Below the pieces are notes generated by a model. The model was not told the origin of the DNA. It made no database searches and saw nothing but the letters and a program-made list of their open reading frames with translations. DNA of 6,741 bases from an uncultured Bacteroides sp. (GTDB lineage: Bacteria; Bacteroidota; Bacteroidia; Bacteroidales; Bacteroidaceae): contig URCM01000129.1 in the NCBI GenBank assembly GCA_900546355.1, positions 1 to 6,741 on the forward strand. The letters are read 5' to 3'. The position numbers were made by a program, and so were the translations under genes. Each line of letters begins with the position of its first letter. Within the stretch, counting starts at the first letter, position 1. Shown here piece by piece: positions 1 through 6,190 of the stretch.

Positions 1-56
1 CGGATACATCAAGCCAAGAAAAACTTTTTGGAGAAATTCAAAACAGCTTCTTAGCA
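1..56 (-). repeat. Short, diverged copy of the dispersed 3'-end repeat, downstream of rpmA
   Basis: The 18 bases at 34-51 match exactly the core of the repeat at the right edge of the window (reverse complement of 6692-6709). Going outward, the copy keeps the block AAAAACT (19-25) and AGCC (12-15), both also present in the copy at 4464-4519, but the linkers between blocks are different and shorter. Bases 14-31 can form a small hairpin (CCAA/TTGG closing an A-rich/T-rich stem). Read on the minus strand, the core comes first after the rpmA terminator, the same relation to an upstream gene as the other two copies. The outer boundary lies at or beyond the left edge and is uncertain. Confidence 0.5.
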
Positions 57-84
57 GTGATACATTTAATTTTTGACATAATAA

Positions 85-113
85 AAAAGGAGACCCTTTT
101 AAAGCCTCCTTTT
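85..113 (-). terminator. Intrinsic terminator of rplU-rpmA
   Basis: Bases 85-92 (AAAAGGAG) and 106-113 (CTCCTTTT) form a perfect 8-bp stem around a 13-base loop, about 20 bases after the rpmA stop codon. Read on the minus strand the stem is closed by A:U pairs and runs into a U-rich tail. The plus-strand side is also T-rich after the stem (111-122), so it could act on transcripts from either direction. Confidence 0.8.
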
Positions 114-134
114 CTTTATTTCCTTTTACTTAGA

Positions 135-407
135 TTATGCTTCAGCCTCAGCCTGAGCAGGAATTACAGAAACATAACTTCTGTCCTTACGGCCTTTTTT
201 GAAGCATACAGTTCCGTCTACCAATGCGTAAAGCGTATGGTCACTACCCATACCAACATTTTGACCCGGGTTGTGAACGGTACCTCTCTGACGAACAATG
301 ATGTTACCAGCTTTACAAGCTGAACCGCCGAATATCTTTACGCCTAATCGTTTGCTTTCCGATTCACGACCGTTCTTCGAACTACCTACACCTTTTTTAT
401 GTGCCAT
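135..407 (-). CDS. rpmA: 50S ribosomal protein L27 (bL27)
   Basis: The 90-residue product is a complete bL27. It opens with [10 protein letters not shown] and carries the conserved core with [12 protein letters not shown] (13-24), the [10 protein letters not shown] segment (34-43), [18 protein letters not shown] (45-62) and G-x-V-x-F (65-69). L27 is a large-subunit protein whose flexible N-terminus reaches toward the peptidyl-transferase centre. Here the mature-type N-terminus (Ala-His-Lys after the initiator Met) is encoded directly, without the cleaved extension known from Firmicutes. The C-terminus has an Ala/Glu-rich tail (AQAEAEA) beyond the core. It is the second gene of the rplU operon, 21 bases after the rplU stop, with a purine-rich GTAGAAGAAA just before the ATG. 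An intrinsic terminator follows the stop. In related genomes serS often comes next, but nothing of it is visible before the left edge. Confidence 0.97.
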   Translation of the reverse strand: MAHKKGVGSSKNGRESESKRLGVKIFGGSACKAGNIIVRQRGTVHNPGQNVGMGSDHTLYALVDGTVCFKKGRKDRSYVSVIPAQAEAEA

Positions 408-428
408 TTTCTTCTACGTTTTAAATGA

Positions 429-746
429 TTAAGCAATAACTTGTTTGATGGTCAATTCAGTAAACTGTTGACGATGACCGTTCAGTTTTCTGTAGCCTTT
501 TCTTCTCTTCTTGTGGAATACCAGTACCTTGTCGCCTTTTACCAGCGGAGATACAACTTCGCATACCACTTTCGCTCCTTCTACGGTAGGAACGCCTACT
601 TTCACTTCACCGTTGTTGTCTACCAACAAAACTTTGTCAAATTCAACAGTTGCACCGCTTTCTGCGTTTTGAATGTGCTGAACGAAGAGCTTGTTTCCTT
701 CTTCAACCTTGAACTGTTGACCGTTAATTTCTACAATTACGTACAT
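429..746 (-). CDS. rplU: 50S ribosomal protein L21 (bL21)
   Basis: The 105-residue product matches bL21 in length and sequence along its whole course: [17 protein letters not shown] at the N-terminus, the loop ending FDKVLLVDN (36-44), [11 protein letters not shown] (51-61) and the basic C-terminal signature [21 protein letters not shown], which contacts 23S rRNA. It is a structural protein of the large subunit. It is the first gene of a two-gene operon with rpmA, an arrangement conserved in most bacteria. The start is fixed by the family N-terminus. Upstream there is no Shine-Dalgarno sequence, only an A-rich stretch, as is usual in Bacteroidota. The operon has a good promoter at 834-864 and a roughly 80-base leader that may fold and regulate translation. 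Confidence 0.97.
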   Translation of the reverse strand: MYVIVEINGQQFKVEEGNKLFVQHIQNAESGATVEFDKVLLVDNNGEVKVGVPTVEGAKVVCEVVSPLVKGDKVLVFHKKRRKGYRKLNGHRQQFTELTIKQVIA

Positions 747-764
747 TTCTTTTTAAATTATTAA

Positions 765-828
765 ACGGGTTTTCTCCGCAAGGTGAATCCGTCTCACAAA
801 TTACTTGTCTACCTCCACGGACTAAATC
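765..828 (-). promoter_or_regulatory. Candidate structured 5' leader of rplU-rpmA
   Basis: The transcript expected from the promoter at 834-841 has about 80 untranslated bases. In it, 817-821 pairs with 788-792 (5 bp, UCCGU/ACGGA in the RNA). Inside that stem's loop 805-808 pairs with 796-799 (ACAA/UUGU), and 811-814 can pair with 781-784, which lies outside the stem (AGGU/ACCU), giving a pseudoknot-like fold. Leaders of ribosomal-protein operons commonly bind the encoded protein for feedback control. That role is inferred here, because the helices are short and were found by eye. A comparison of this leader across Bacteroidales would decide it. Confidence 0.35.
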
Positions 829-833
829 GGCTG

Positions 834-864
834 CAAAGATATAGCTTTAAATCCATATAACCAA
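834..864 (-). promoter_or_regulatory. Promoter of rplU-rpmA (Bacteroidota type)
   Basis: On the minus strand the -7 box is TATCTTTG (834-841), a perfect match to TAnnTTTG used by the primary sigma factor of Bacteroidota. A -33 element GTTGG (861-865) lies 19 bases upstream of the TA. Transcription would begin around 826-830. The bases from the -7 box into the transcript (822-838) match those of the rpsA promoter at 16 of 17 positions. Confidence 0.8.
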
Positions 865-999
865 CTTTTTATGCAGCATTTTCACGCAGAGTTTGTTTAA
901 ATTTTCCAATTTTCCGATAAGCAGTATGATATCAGGTCTATATTAAGCAAAATTTAAACGACAGGCTCTCAGTCAAACTTGTTTTTACTTTAAAAGCAC
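865..999. other. Gene-free stretch between the rplU promoter and the rpsA terminator
   Basis: This is the part of the 306-base gap between rplU and rpsA that lies between the rplU promoter and the rpsA terminator. It is AT-rich, has no open frame of useful length on either strand, and shows no repeat or RNA-gene signature that I can recognise. Confidence 0.6.
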
Positions 1000-1032
1000 A
1001 AAAAAGGATACGCTTGTGGGCGTATCCCTTTT
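1000..1032 (-). terminator. Intrinsic terminator of rpsA
   Basis: Bases 1006-1013 (GGATACGC) and 1020-1027 (GCGTATCC) form a perfect 8-bp GC-containing stem with a 6-base loop. On the minus strand it is followed directly by six U residues (1000-1005). It lies about 20-25 bases after the rpsA stop, so rpsA transcripts should end here and not run into rplU. Confidence 0.9.
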
Positions 1033-1052
1033 ATGAATGATGGTATGAAAAA

Positions 1053-2840
1053 TTATTTATTGTTTTTTCCTTCCAATTGTTCTTTCAATGCAGCCAAAGC
1101 ATCGATGTCACCCAAAGTAGTAGAAGCAGCCTGATTCTGAATAACCGGAGTTTCTTCTTTCTTTGCTGCACGCTTAGCTTTTCTTTCTGCCTTTTCTTCA
1201 GCCTTCTGAGCATCTTCGAAGATACGGCTGTGAGACAAGATGATACGCTTAGCGTCCTTATTGAACTCGATAACCTTGAACGGCAGTTTTTCATCCAACT
1301 GAGCTTGTGAACCGTCTTCTTTTACCAAGTGCTTCGGAGTTGCGAAACCTTCTACACCATAAGGCAAAGAGATAACAGCACCCTTGTCCAACATTTCGAT
1401 GATGCGTCCTTCGTGTACCGAACCTACTGTAAATACAGTTTCAAATACATCCCAAGGATTGTCTTCCAATTGCTTGTGACCCAAGCTCAAGCGACGGTTT
1501 TCCTTGTCGATTTCCAATACAACGACATCAATGTCGGCACCGATTTGAGTAAATTCAGAAGGATGTTTAATCTTCTTCGTCCATGACAAGTCTGAGATAT
1601 GAATCAAGCCGTCAACACCTTCTTCGATTTCTACGAATACACCGAAGTTAGTGAAGTTACGAACCTTAGCTGTATGCTTGGAACCTACAGGATACTTCTC
1701 TTCGATAGTTTCCCATGGATCCGGTTTCAGTTGTTTGATACCCAAAGACATCTTACGTTCTTCACGATCCAGAGTCAAGATAACAGCTTCGATTTCATCA
1801 CCTACCTTCATGAAGTCTTGAGCCGAACGCAAGTGCTGTGACCAAGACATTTCAGATACGTGAATCAAGCCTTCTACACCCGGAGCGATTTCAACGAATG
1901 CTCCGTAGTCTGCCATAACGACAACTTTACCCTTCACGTGGTCACCTACCTTCAAGTTCGGGTCGAGGCTATCCCAAGGATGCGGAGTCAATTGTTTCAA
2001 TCCCAAAGCAATACGTTTCTTTTCGTCATCGAAGTCGAGGATAACCACATTCAGTTTCTGATCCAACTGAACAACTTCATGCGGATCGCTTACACGGCCC
2101 CAAGACAAGTCGGTGATGTGAATCAAACCGTCTACGCCACCCAAGTCGATGAATACTCCGTAAGTAGTGATATTCTTGACAGTACCTTCCAGTACCTGAC
2201 CTTTTTCAAGCTTGCCGATGATTTCTTTCTTCTGTTGTTCCAGCTCTGCCTCGATAAGAGCCTTGTGAGAAACAACCACATTCTTGAATTCCTGGTTGAT
2301 TTTAACAACCTTGAATTCCATCGTCTTGCCTACGAACACATCGTAGTCGCGGATAGGTTTCACATCGATTTGAGAACCCGGCAAGAATGCTTCGATGCCG
2401 AATACGTCTACTATCATACCGCCCTTCGTACGGCACTTGATGTAACCTTTGATAATTTCTTCATTTTCAAGAGCTGCGTTGACACGATCCCAAGAACGTG
2501 TAGCACGAGCTTTCTTGTGCGACAAAATCAGCTGACCTTTCTTGTCTTCCTGATTTTCGATATACACTTCTACAGTGTCGCCTACTTTCAAATCAGGATT
2601 ATAGCGGAATTCGCTCAACGGAATGATACCATCCGACTTGTAGCCGATATTGACTACAACTTCGCGTTTGTTCATCGCGATGACTGTACCGTCAACAACC
2701 TCGTGGTCGCCTACCTTGTTCAAGGTGTTGTCGTAAGCCTTTTCCTGCTCTTCTTTACTTGTAGCCGAAGTAGCATCACCGCTTTCATAAGCTTCCCAAT
2801 TGAAATCCTCAATGGGCTTTACGTCTTTCAAGTTTTCCAT
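1053..2840 (-). CDS. rpsA: 30S ribosomal protein S1 (six S1 domains)
   Basis: The 595-residue product is a full-length ribosomal protein S1, which holds mRNA on the small subunit and aids initiation. Six OB-fold S1 domains can be placed at about 47-108, 128-193, 213-282, 300-369, 387-456 and 473-538. Domains 3, 4 and 5 are the most regular, each with the pattern (Y/F)G-(V/A)-F-(V/I), GV(D/E)GLIH(I/V)(S/T) and LGxKQL or LGHKQL, followed by PW. Domains 1, 2 and 6 are more diverged, as in S1 generally. An acidic 45-residue N-terminal extension precedes the first domain. A Lys/Ala/Glu-rich segment (545-563) and an Ala/Leu tail follow the last. The gene has its own promoter (2906-2935) and terminator and appears to be transcribed alone. 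Its 5' leader of about 60 bases is very AU-rich and has no Shine-Dalgarno motif. Confidence 0.97.
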   Translation of the reverse strand: MENLKDVKPIEDFNWEAYESGDATSATSKEEQEKAYDNTLNKVGDHEVVDGTVIAMNKREVVVNIGYKSDGIIPLSEFRYNPDLKVGDTVEVYIENQEDKKGQLILSHKKARATRSWDRVNAALENEEIIKGYIKCRTKGGMIVDVFGIEAFLPGSQIDVKPIRDYDVFVGKTMEFKVVKINQEFKNVVVSHKALIEAELEQQKKEIIGKLEKGQVLEGTVKNITTYGVFIDLGGVDGLIHITDLSWGRVSDPHEVVQLDQKLNVVILDFDDEKKRIALGLKQLTPHPWDSLDPNLKVGDHVKGKVVVMADYGAFVEIAPGVEGLIHVSEMSWSQHLRSAQDFMKVGDEIEAVILTLDREERKMSLGIKQLKPDPWETIEEKYPVGSKHTAKVRNFTNFGVFVEIEEGVDGLIHISDLSWTKKIKHPSEFTQIGADIDVVVLEIDKENRRLSLGHKQLEDNPWDVFETVFTVGSVHEGRIIEMLDKGAVISLPYGVEGFATPKHLVKEDGSQAQLDEKLPFKVIEFNKDAKRIILSHSRIFEDAQKAEEKAERKAKRAAKKEETPVIQNQAASTTLGDIDALAALKEQLEGKNNK

Positions 2841-2905
2841 TAAATTAAATAATTGTTTTGTAAATAACTAATTGTGTTAGACTTTATATTGATCTAAATC
2901 GGGTG

Positions 2906-2935
2906 CAAAGGTATAATAAATTCCTGAAAGTGAAA
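2906..2935 (-). promoter_or_regulatory. Promoter of rpsA (Bacteroidota type)
   Basis: The minus strand carries the -7 box TACCTTTG (2906-2913), a perfect TAnnTTTG. A T-rich TTTTC (2932-2936) stands about 18 bases upstream in the -33 position and is a weaker match to TTTG. Transcription would begin near 2898-2902, giving a leader of about 60 bases before the ATG at 2840. The bases 2894-2910 are nearly identical to the matching part of the rplU promoter. Confidence 0.75.
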
Positions 2936-3006
2936 ACTTTTAACCACTTTTTATTTAAACAGGAACCAAATCCCTCTTATTTGACAACCCTTTCTGTTTT
3001 AGCAGG

Positions 3007-3708
3007 CTAATCTTCCAATGAATATTCTATCGTAGTAACCACCCTTACCTTCTTTATATAAGGAGTGTTGGCATCACGGTCGCTGATACTGAATTGCCCC
3101 TGGCTGGCGTGGCGTATCTTGCCCAATTCACTTTCCGAATCTTTGGCAAACTTTTCTGCCGCCTCACGCGCGTTCCGGGTGGCTTCTTCTATCATGCCAG
3201 GCTTAATCTTATTCAAGCTGGTATACTCAAACGATACGTTGTAACGGTAATCTCCGCCTGTTATGGCTATTCCGCGTTTCAACAGTTCGCCCTGCTCGCT
3301 GATGAGTTTCCGCACCAAGTCTACTTTTGTAGAAGTGACAGTAATAACCGAAGTTACATTGTAACGATAAGGCGAATCATTATTGCTGTAACGCTCTGCC
3401 TTCTGGTCGATTATCTCAGGAGCATTGACACTGATTTCCGCCTCTTCAATGCCTTTTTCTTTCAAAAAGCCCAAAATCGTCTGGTTCGAACGCTTGATAT
3501 CATCATAAAGCACACTTAAGTCATTTCCTAAACTTTTGTATACCAAAGGCCATGTCACCTTATCCGCCGGAACTTCCATCTCTGCAAGCCCCTTTACATT
3601 CACACTACGGTCTTTCTGCGCAAATTCGCTGAATCCGTTTTTAATAAACACGCCCAGCAAGAGCATACCTATAGCCAATATAACGGCTTCGATTCTCCAA
3701 TTCTTCAT
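3007..3708 (-). CDS. SIMPL-domain (DUF541) protein, membrane-anchored
   Basis: The 233-residue product begins with a short basic stretch and one hydrophobic segment (about residues 7-23), which looks like an uncleaved N-terminal anchor or signal. Nearly all the rest (about 33-230) is a SIMPL/DUF541 domain. Recognisable parts are the opening SVNVKGLAEMEVPADKVTW, a central pair of YRYNV strands (after residues 110 and 175), and the helix ATRNAREAAEKFAKDSESELGKI near the C-terminus, which matches the family's Ala-rich helix ending in LGKI. Family members include periplasmic or outer-membrane proteins such as BP26/OMP28, whose biochemical role is unclear. The domain should face the periplasm. The start at 3708 is preferred over an in-frame ATG at 3798 because it places the hydrophobic segment at the N-terminus and has GGAG four bases upstream. 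It lies 114 bases after the acetyltransferase gene. Imperfect -7-like sequences occur in that gap (CAAAATCTA 3764-3772, CAAGATA 3745-3751 on the plus strand), but none is convincing. Confidence 0.88.
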   Translation of the reverse strand: MKNWRIEAVILAIGMLLLGVFIKNGFSEFAQKDRSVNVKGLAEMEVPADKVTWPLVYKSLGNDLSVLYDDIKRSNQTILGFLKEKGIEEAEISVNAPEIIDQKAERYSNNDSPYRYNVTSVITVTSTKVDLVRKLISEQGELLKRGIAITGGDYRYNVSFEYTSLNKIKPGMIEEATRNAREAAEKFAKDSESELGKIRHASQGQFSISDRDANTPYIKKVRVVTTIEYSLED

Positions 3709-3822
3709 AATACTCCGTTTTTTTAGTTTCCTTATTATAAAGGGCAAGATACGAAGAAATCTGCAAAATCTAAGCATCTTACCTGTTAAAATAAACAATC
3801 AAGAAGGACGAAATGTTCATCC

Positions 3823-4380
3823 CTATACATCTAATCCGTACACGTTGCGGTAAATCTCATTGCGTACCTGCGGATAACGCGAGTCGATTTCATCCACTCC
3901 CGCAAACATCAGATAAAGCGGCAATCCTTTCCCACCGGCCCTATACGGAGGTTGATAATAATCTTGCTCACATAACTTAAAGCCACAACGCTGGTAAAAA
4001 CCGATGCGGCGGCGGCTCATTTCATCTTCGGGACGTTCTACCTCTAATATGATAGGAGCATCGGACAAAAGCGCTTTCAGTTCCTCCATAATCCGGCGTC
4101 CGTATCCCCGGTTGCGCACGGTGGGCGAAGTGGCAAGATGCTCAGCGTAATAAAACCCGTCCAGCTTCCAGACGGTAATCAAGCCTATCAGCTCTTCGGC
4201 ACTGTCTTTGTCTTCCCCTTTATCGGTCAGCAGATAGCAATAAAACCGGTCGTTCTCGTCCGTGTTACGGCGTTGTCCTTCATCGTCTCTGCGCTCTTCT
4301 ACCGGAAAAGAAAGATGCAGCAATTCTTCTACAAACGAATAATGAGGATGCTGTGTGTTAATACGAGTAAATGTAAGCAT
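3823..4380 (-). CDS. GNAT-family N-acetyltransferase
   Basis: The 185-residue product has the GNAT fold landmarks. A beta-strand region, ELIGLITVWKLDGFYYAEHLATSP (63-86), leads into motif A with the acetyl-CoA pyrophosphate loop V-R-N-R-G-Y-G-R (88-95) and its helix. A strand with IILEVERPEDE (110-120) follows, then motif B FYQRCGF (128-134), common in small-molecule or protein acetyltransferases. The C-terminus (150-185) holds a strand PLYLMFA and a helix with YPQVRNEIYRNVYGL. An acetyl-CoA-dependent N-acetyltransferase of the cytoplasm is well supported, but the substrate cannot be read from the sequence. Residues 28-62 are rich in Glu, Asp, Arg and Lys and probably form a flexible insertion. 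No signal peptide is present. The start codon follows an A-rich stretch with no Shine-Dalgarno sequence, and no TAnnTTTG promoter was found between this gene and the peptidase gene 144 bases upstream, so read-through from there is possible. Confidence 0.85.
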   Translation of the reverse strand: MLTFTRINTQHPHYSFVEELLHLSFPVEERRDDEGQRRNTDENDRFYCYLLTDKGEDKDSAEELIGLITVWKLDGFYYAEHLATSPTVRNRGYGRRIMEELKALLSDAPIILEVERPEDEMSRRRIGFYQRCGFKLCEQDYYQPPYRAGGKGLPLYLMFAGVDEIDSRYPQVRNEIYRNVYGLDV

Positions 4381-4455
4381 AAGTTTTTTTGAGTTTGTAA
4401 GAGCGTTTATAATCGTTTATCTGGATGTATTCGTTTTCGTGTGTGCTTTGGGCGA

Positions 4456-4519
4456 TTTTTGGGAGCCTTGCCTCAAAAACTCATTCCAAACCATCGCACG
4501 ATAAATTCAAGACAGTTTC
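4456..4519 (-). repeat. Dispersed 3'-end repeat, copy after the M64 peptidase gene
   Basis: Bases 4471-4519 match the reverse complement of 6693-6741 at 45 of 49 positions. The first base of the repeat core lies only about 6 bases past the peptidase stop codon. The copy also shares the blocks AGCC (4464-4467), AAAAACT (4475-4481) and the core (4502-4519, with differences) with the short copy at the left edge. Inside is the near-palindrome ATCGCACGAT (4493-4502). At the outer end 4456-4461 (TTTTTG) can pair with 4474-4479 (CAAAAA), so the transcript could end in a hairpin, though no U-run follows. It occupies most of the gap between the peptidase and the acetyltransferase gene. Confidence 0.8.
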
Positions 4520-4524
4520 AGAAT

Positions 4525-5811
4525 CTATTCCGTATAAAAACGGATCATTCGTTCAAGGGCGCGTTCGCATACCGGACAGAAGCAGGGAGCCTCGTTTATC
4601 TTCATCCGGCATTCGGTGGTAGGGCGGTAGATGCCTTTCAAGGTATATCCGGCACCCTCGTACACCCCTACCTGAGTATATATGCGGGTAGAATCGGTTT
4701 CAACCGGTGTAGGAATCGGTGTGCCTTCTGGTATCATGTCTTTCCATTTACTACCGAAATCTTTCAAGGTTGTAATATTGGGTTCCCACGGTTCTACCGC
4801 ATACGGATAAAGCGGACTTGGAGCTTCTTCGTAAGCATATTCGTCCGCCAATCCTCCGAAACTATGCCCGAACTCATGCACCACCACAGGCTTGAACATC
4901 GCATGATGGGCGGTGGTAAGCAAGTAAGCGTTATAAATGCCTCCACCTCCATAAGTATCGGTATTCGCTAAAATAATAATATGCTCGTAAGGAATACCCG
5001 CCAACCAGTTATGCATAACTTTCACCGAACGGGTGGTGAGGTAACGATCGGAATAAAAGGTGTCGAAATGTGACCCGACCGCCGTATGTTTCCACTCGCC
5101 TTTACGCGGAATGCTTACGCCACTATCCTGTGAAACAGATTCGACCGCCACGACATTAAACTTATTCTTCATTCGTTTAAAAGGTTCGTGGGCAAAAATA
5201 GCGTCACAAGCGTCTTGTGCATCTTTATAAAACAAGTCCATCTCGTCTGCCGTATATCCTTCCGCCAGGATGGCAAGGTCGATGCACTCGTCCGCCGAGC
5301 TGCTTTCAAGCAAATACCGGTGTGGAGTAACCTGCGCTGTTCCGCGCTGGTGAATCAATATGTCTTTCGGATTGACCTCATGACGTAACGTAGCGCATGG
5401 CCGATGATAAGCATCCTTCAACCGGATGGTCACTATAGCCGTCCGCTTAGGATAAGGCACCAGAAACGTATTTTCAAAGCCGCGCGTCACCTGCCGAGCC
5501 TCTTTCTCGCCTAACCATTCTTGAAACAAGCTGGAAAACGAAGTGCGATAAATCACCTTGCCACTCTCTTTGTCAGTCATGGTAAGGTCTCCATTCCCTT
5601 CAAGCGGAAGCCGGTCGAGCGAATGACGACGCCCAGCCCATCCCGGGAGTGAAACCAGTTCATCCAAACTAATGCACTGACGCTCTGCGTTTCCGACAAA
5701 CAAATAATCGACCCGCAACGTCTTGTCCACAAAATAATCATCAAAATCCTGAGCGTTTCCCCCTACCCACGCAAAAAGGAGCATAAGTGGTATCATCAAT
5801 CTTCTTTTCAT
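4525..5811 (-). CDS. Secreted M64-family zinc metallopeptidase
   Basis: The 428-residue product starts with a clear Sec signal peptide: basic MKRR, a hydrophobic core to about residue 17, and a likely cleavage after GNA (20/21). There is no lipobox cysteine, so the mature protein should be periplasmic or released. Residues about 21-150 fit the beta-rich N-terminal domain found in Bacteroidales M64 proteins, and 170-425 the M64 peptidase domain. The zinc site is HEFGHSFGGLADEY (312-325): His312 and His316 as ligands, Glu313 as catalytic base, and Asp323 as probable third ligand in place of the His of classical metzincins. Upstream of it is the strand IIILANTDTYGGGGIYN (278-294), and near the end CRMKINEAPCFCPVCERAL (401-419) with four cysteines. 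The founding M64 member cleaves IgA, but most gut Bacteroidales relatives have no proven substrate, so IgA cleavage should not be assumed. Length is normal for the family. No convincing promoter was found upstream. Confidence 0.92.
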   Translation of the reverse strand: MKRRLMIPLMLLFAWVGGNAQDFDDYFVDKTLRVDYLFVGNAERQCISLDELVSLPGWAGRRHSLDRLPLEGNGDLTMTDKESGKVIYRTSFSSLFQEWLGEKEARQVTRGFENTFLVPYPKRTAIVTIRLKDAYHRPCATLRHEVNPKDILIHQRGTAQVTPHRYLLESSSADECIDLAILAEGYTADEMDLFYKDAQDACDAIFAHEPFKRMKNKFNVVAVESVSQDSGVSIPRKGEWKHTAVGSHFDTFYSDRYLTTRSVKVMHNWLAGIPYEHIIILANTDTYGGGGIYNAYLLTTAHHAMFKPVVVHEFGHSFGGLADEYAYEEAPSPLYPYAVEPWEPNITTLKDFGSKWKDMIPEGTPIPTPVETDSTRIYTQVGVYEGAGYTLKGIYRPTTECRMKINEAPCFCPVCERALERMIRFYTE

Positions 5812-6130
5812 AAGCCTATACTTTTTAGCAAGCGAATTTAATAAAAAATTATGGAATAGCCACCGAATTCCGGCAGATTATCGCAACAAATTCAGTATTA
5901 CACACGACGTATCACACACGACGATGAAATAATAGGAGCATTTGCAACAGCATCCATTCCTGAACACATACTGGATTGATAAAAACATACGGTACAAAGA
6001 CGATTTCATCAAAAGGCTGTCGGCTCTCTGCATAGCTACAAAGTCATGGACTTATCTCTACTATATCCCTGTTTTTAATAGCGTGTTTTTTTGAAGAAAA
6101 TGAAAGGCAGGCACAAAAATGTTCTTCCGC
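5812..6130. other. Gene-free divergent intergenic stretch
   Basis: Between the divergent peptidase gene and the small plus-strand gene lie 379 bases, of which this part holds no open frame with coding character. It should contain the peptidase promoter, but the best minus-strand matches are imperfect (TAAATTCG about 20 bases before the ATG, and TGAATTTG read from 5886-5893), so none is assigned. A 9-base direct repeat CACACGACG occurs at 5901-5909 and 5915-5923, and an 8-base inverted pair at 5923-5930 and 6003-6010. Both may be chance. Confidence 0.5.
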
Positions 6131-6134
6131 GGCA

Positions 6135-6166
6135 CTTGAAGAAAAGCCATAATCGCATTATCTTTG
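6135..6166 (+). promoter_or_regulatory. Promoter of the 99-codon gene (Bacteroidota type)
   Basis: The -7 box TATCTTTG (6159-6166) matches TAnnTTTG exactly, and CTTG (6135-6138) stands 20 bases upstream as the -33 element, which is the expected spacing. Transcription would begin near 6171-6174, leaving a short leader of about 20 bases before the ATG at 6191. This is the best evidence that the small gene downstream is expressed. Confidence 0.75.
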
Positions 6167-6190
6167 CCTCGCGAACCAACTTACGGAATC

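Noticed and set aside
1860..2843. Long plus-strand open frame (327 codons) opposite rpsA
   Set aside because: It is antisense to the whole N-terminal half of a clear S1 gene. Its translation has no domain character, and the length follows from codon bias of the real gene. The shorter plus-strand frames at 1077-1841 are rejected for the same reason.
2957..2999. AAACAG/CTGTTT stem as terminator of the SIMPL gene
   Set aside because: The stem is only 6 bp with a loop of 31 bases and lacks a proper U-run, too weak to call.
3709..3798. Upstream ATG at 3798 for the SIMPL protein
   Set aside because: It adds 30 residues of basic and hydrophobic sequence unlike the family. The ATG at 3708 has GGAG upstream and gives a normal N-terminal anchor.
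4404..4420. CGTTTAT repeated at 10-base spacing before the acetyltransferase gene
   Set aside because: A 7-base AT-rich repeat seen twice is within chance for this composition.
4441..4971. Plus-strand open frame of 176 codons over the peptidase 3' end
   Set aside because: It overlaps the conserved M64 catalytic region in antisense and has no recognisable domain or promoter.
5901..5923. CACACGACG direct repeat as a regulator site
   Set aside because: Only two 9-base copies 14 bases apart, with no promoter nearby to relate them to; chance is possible.
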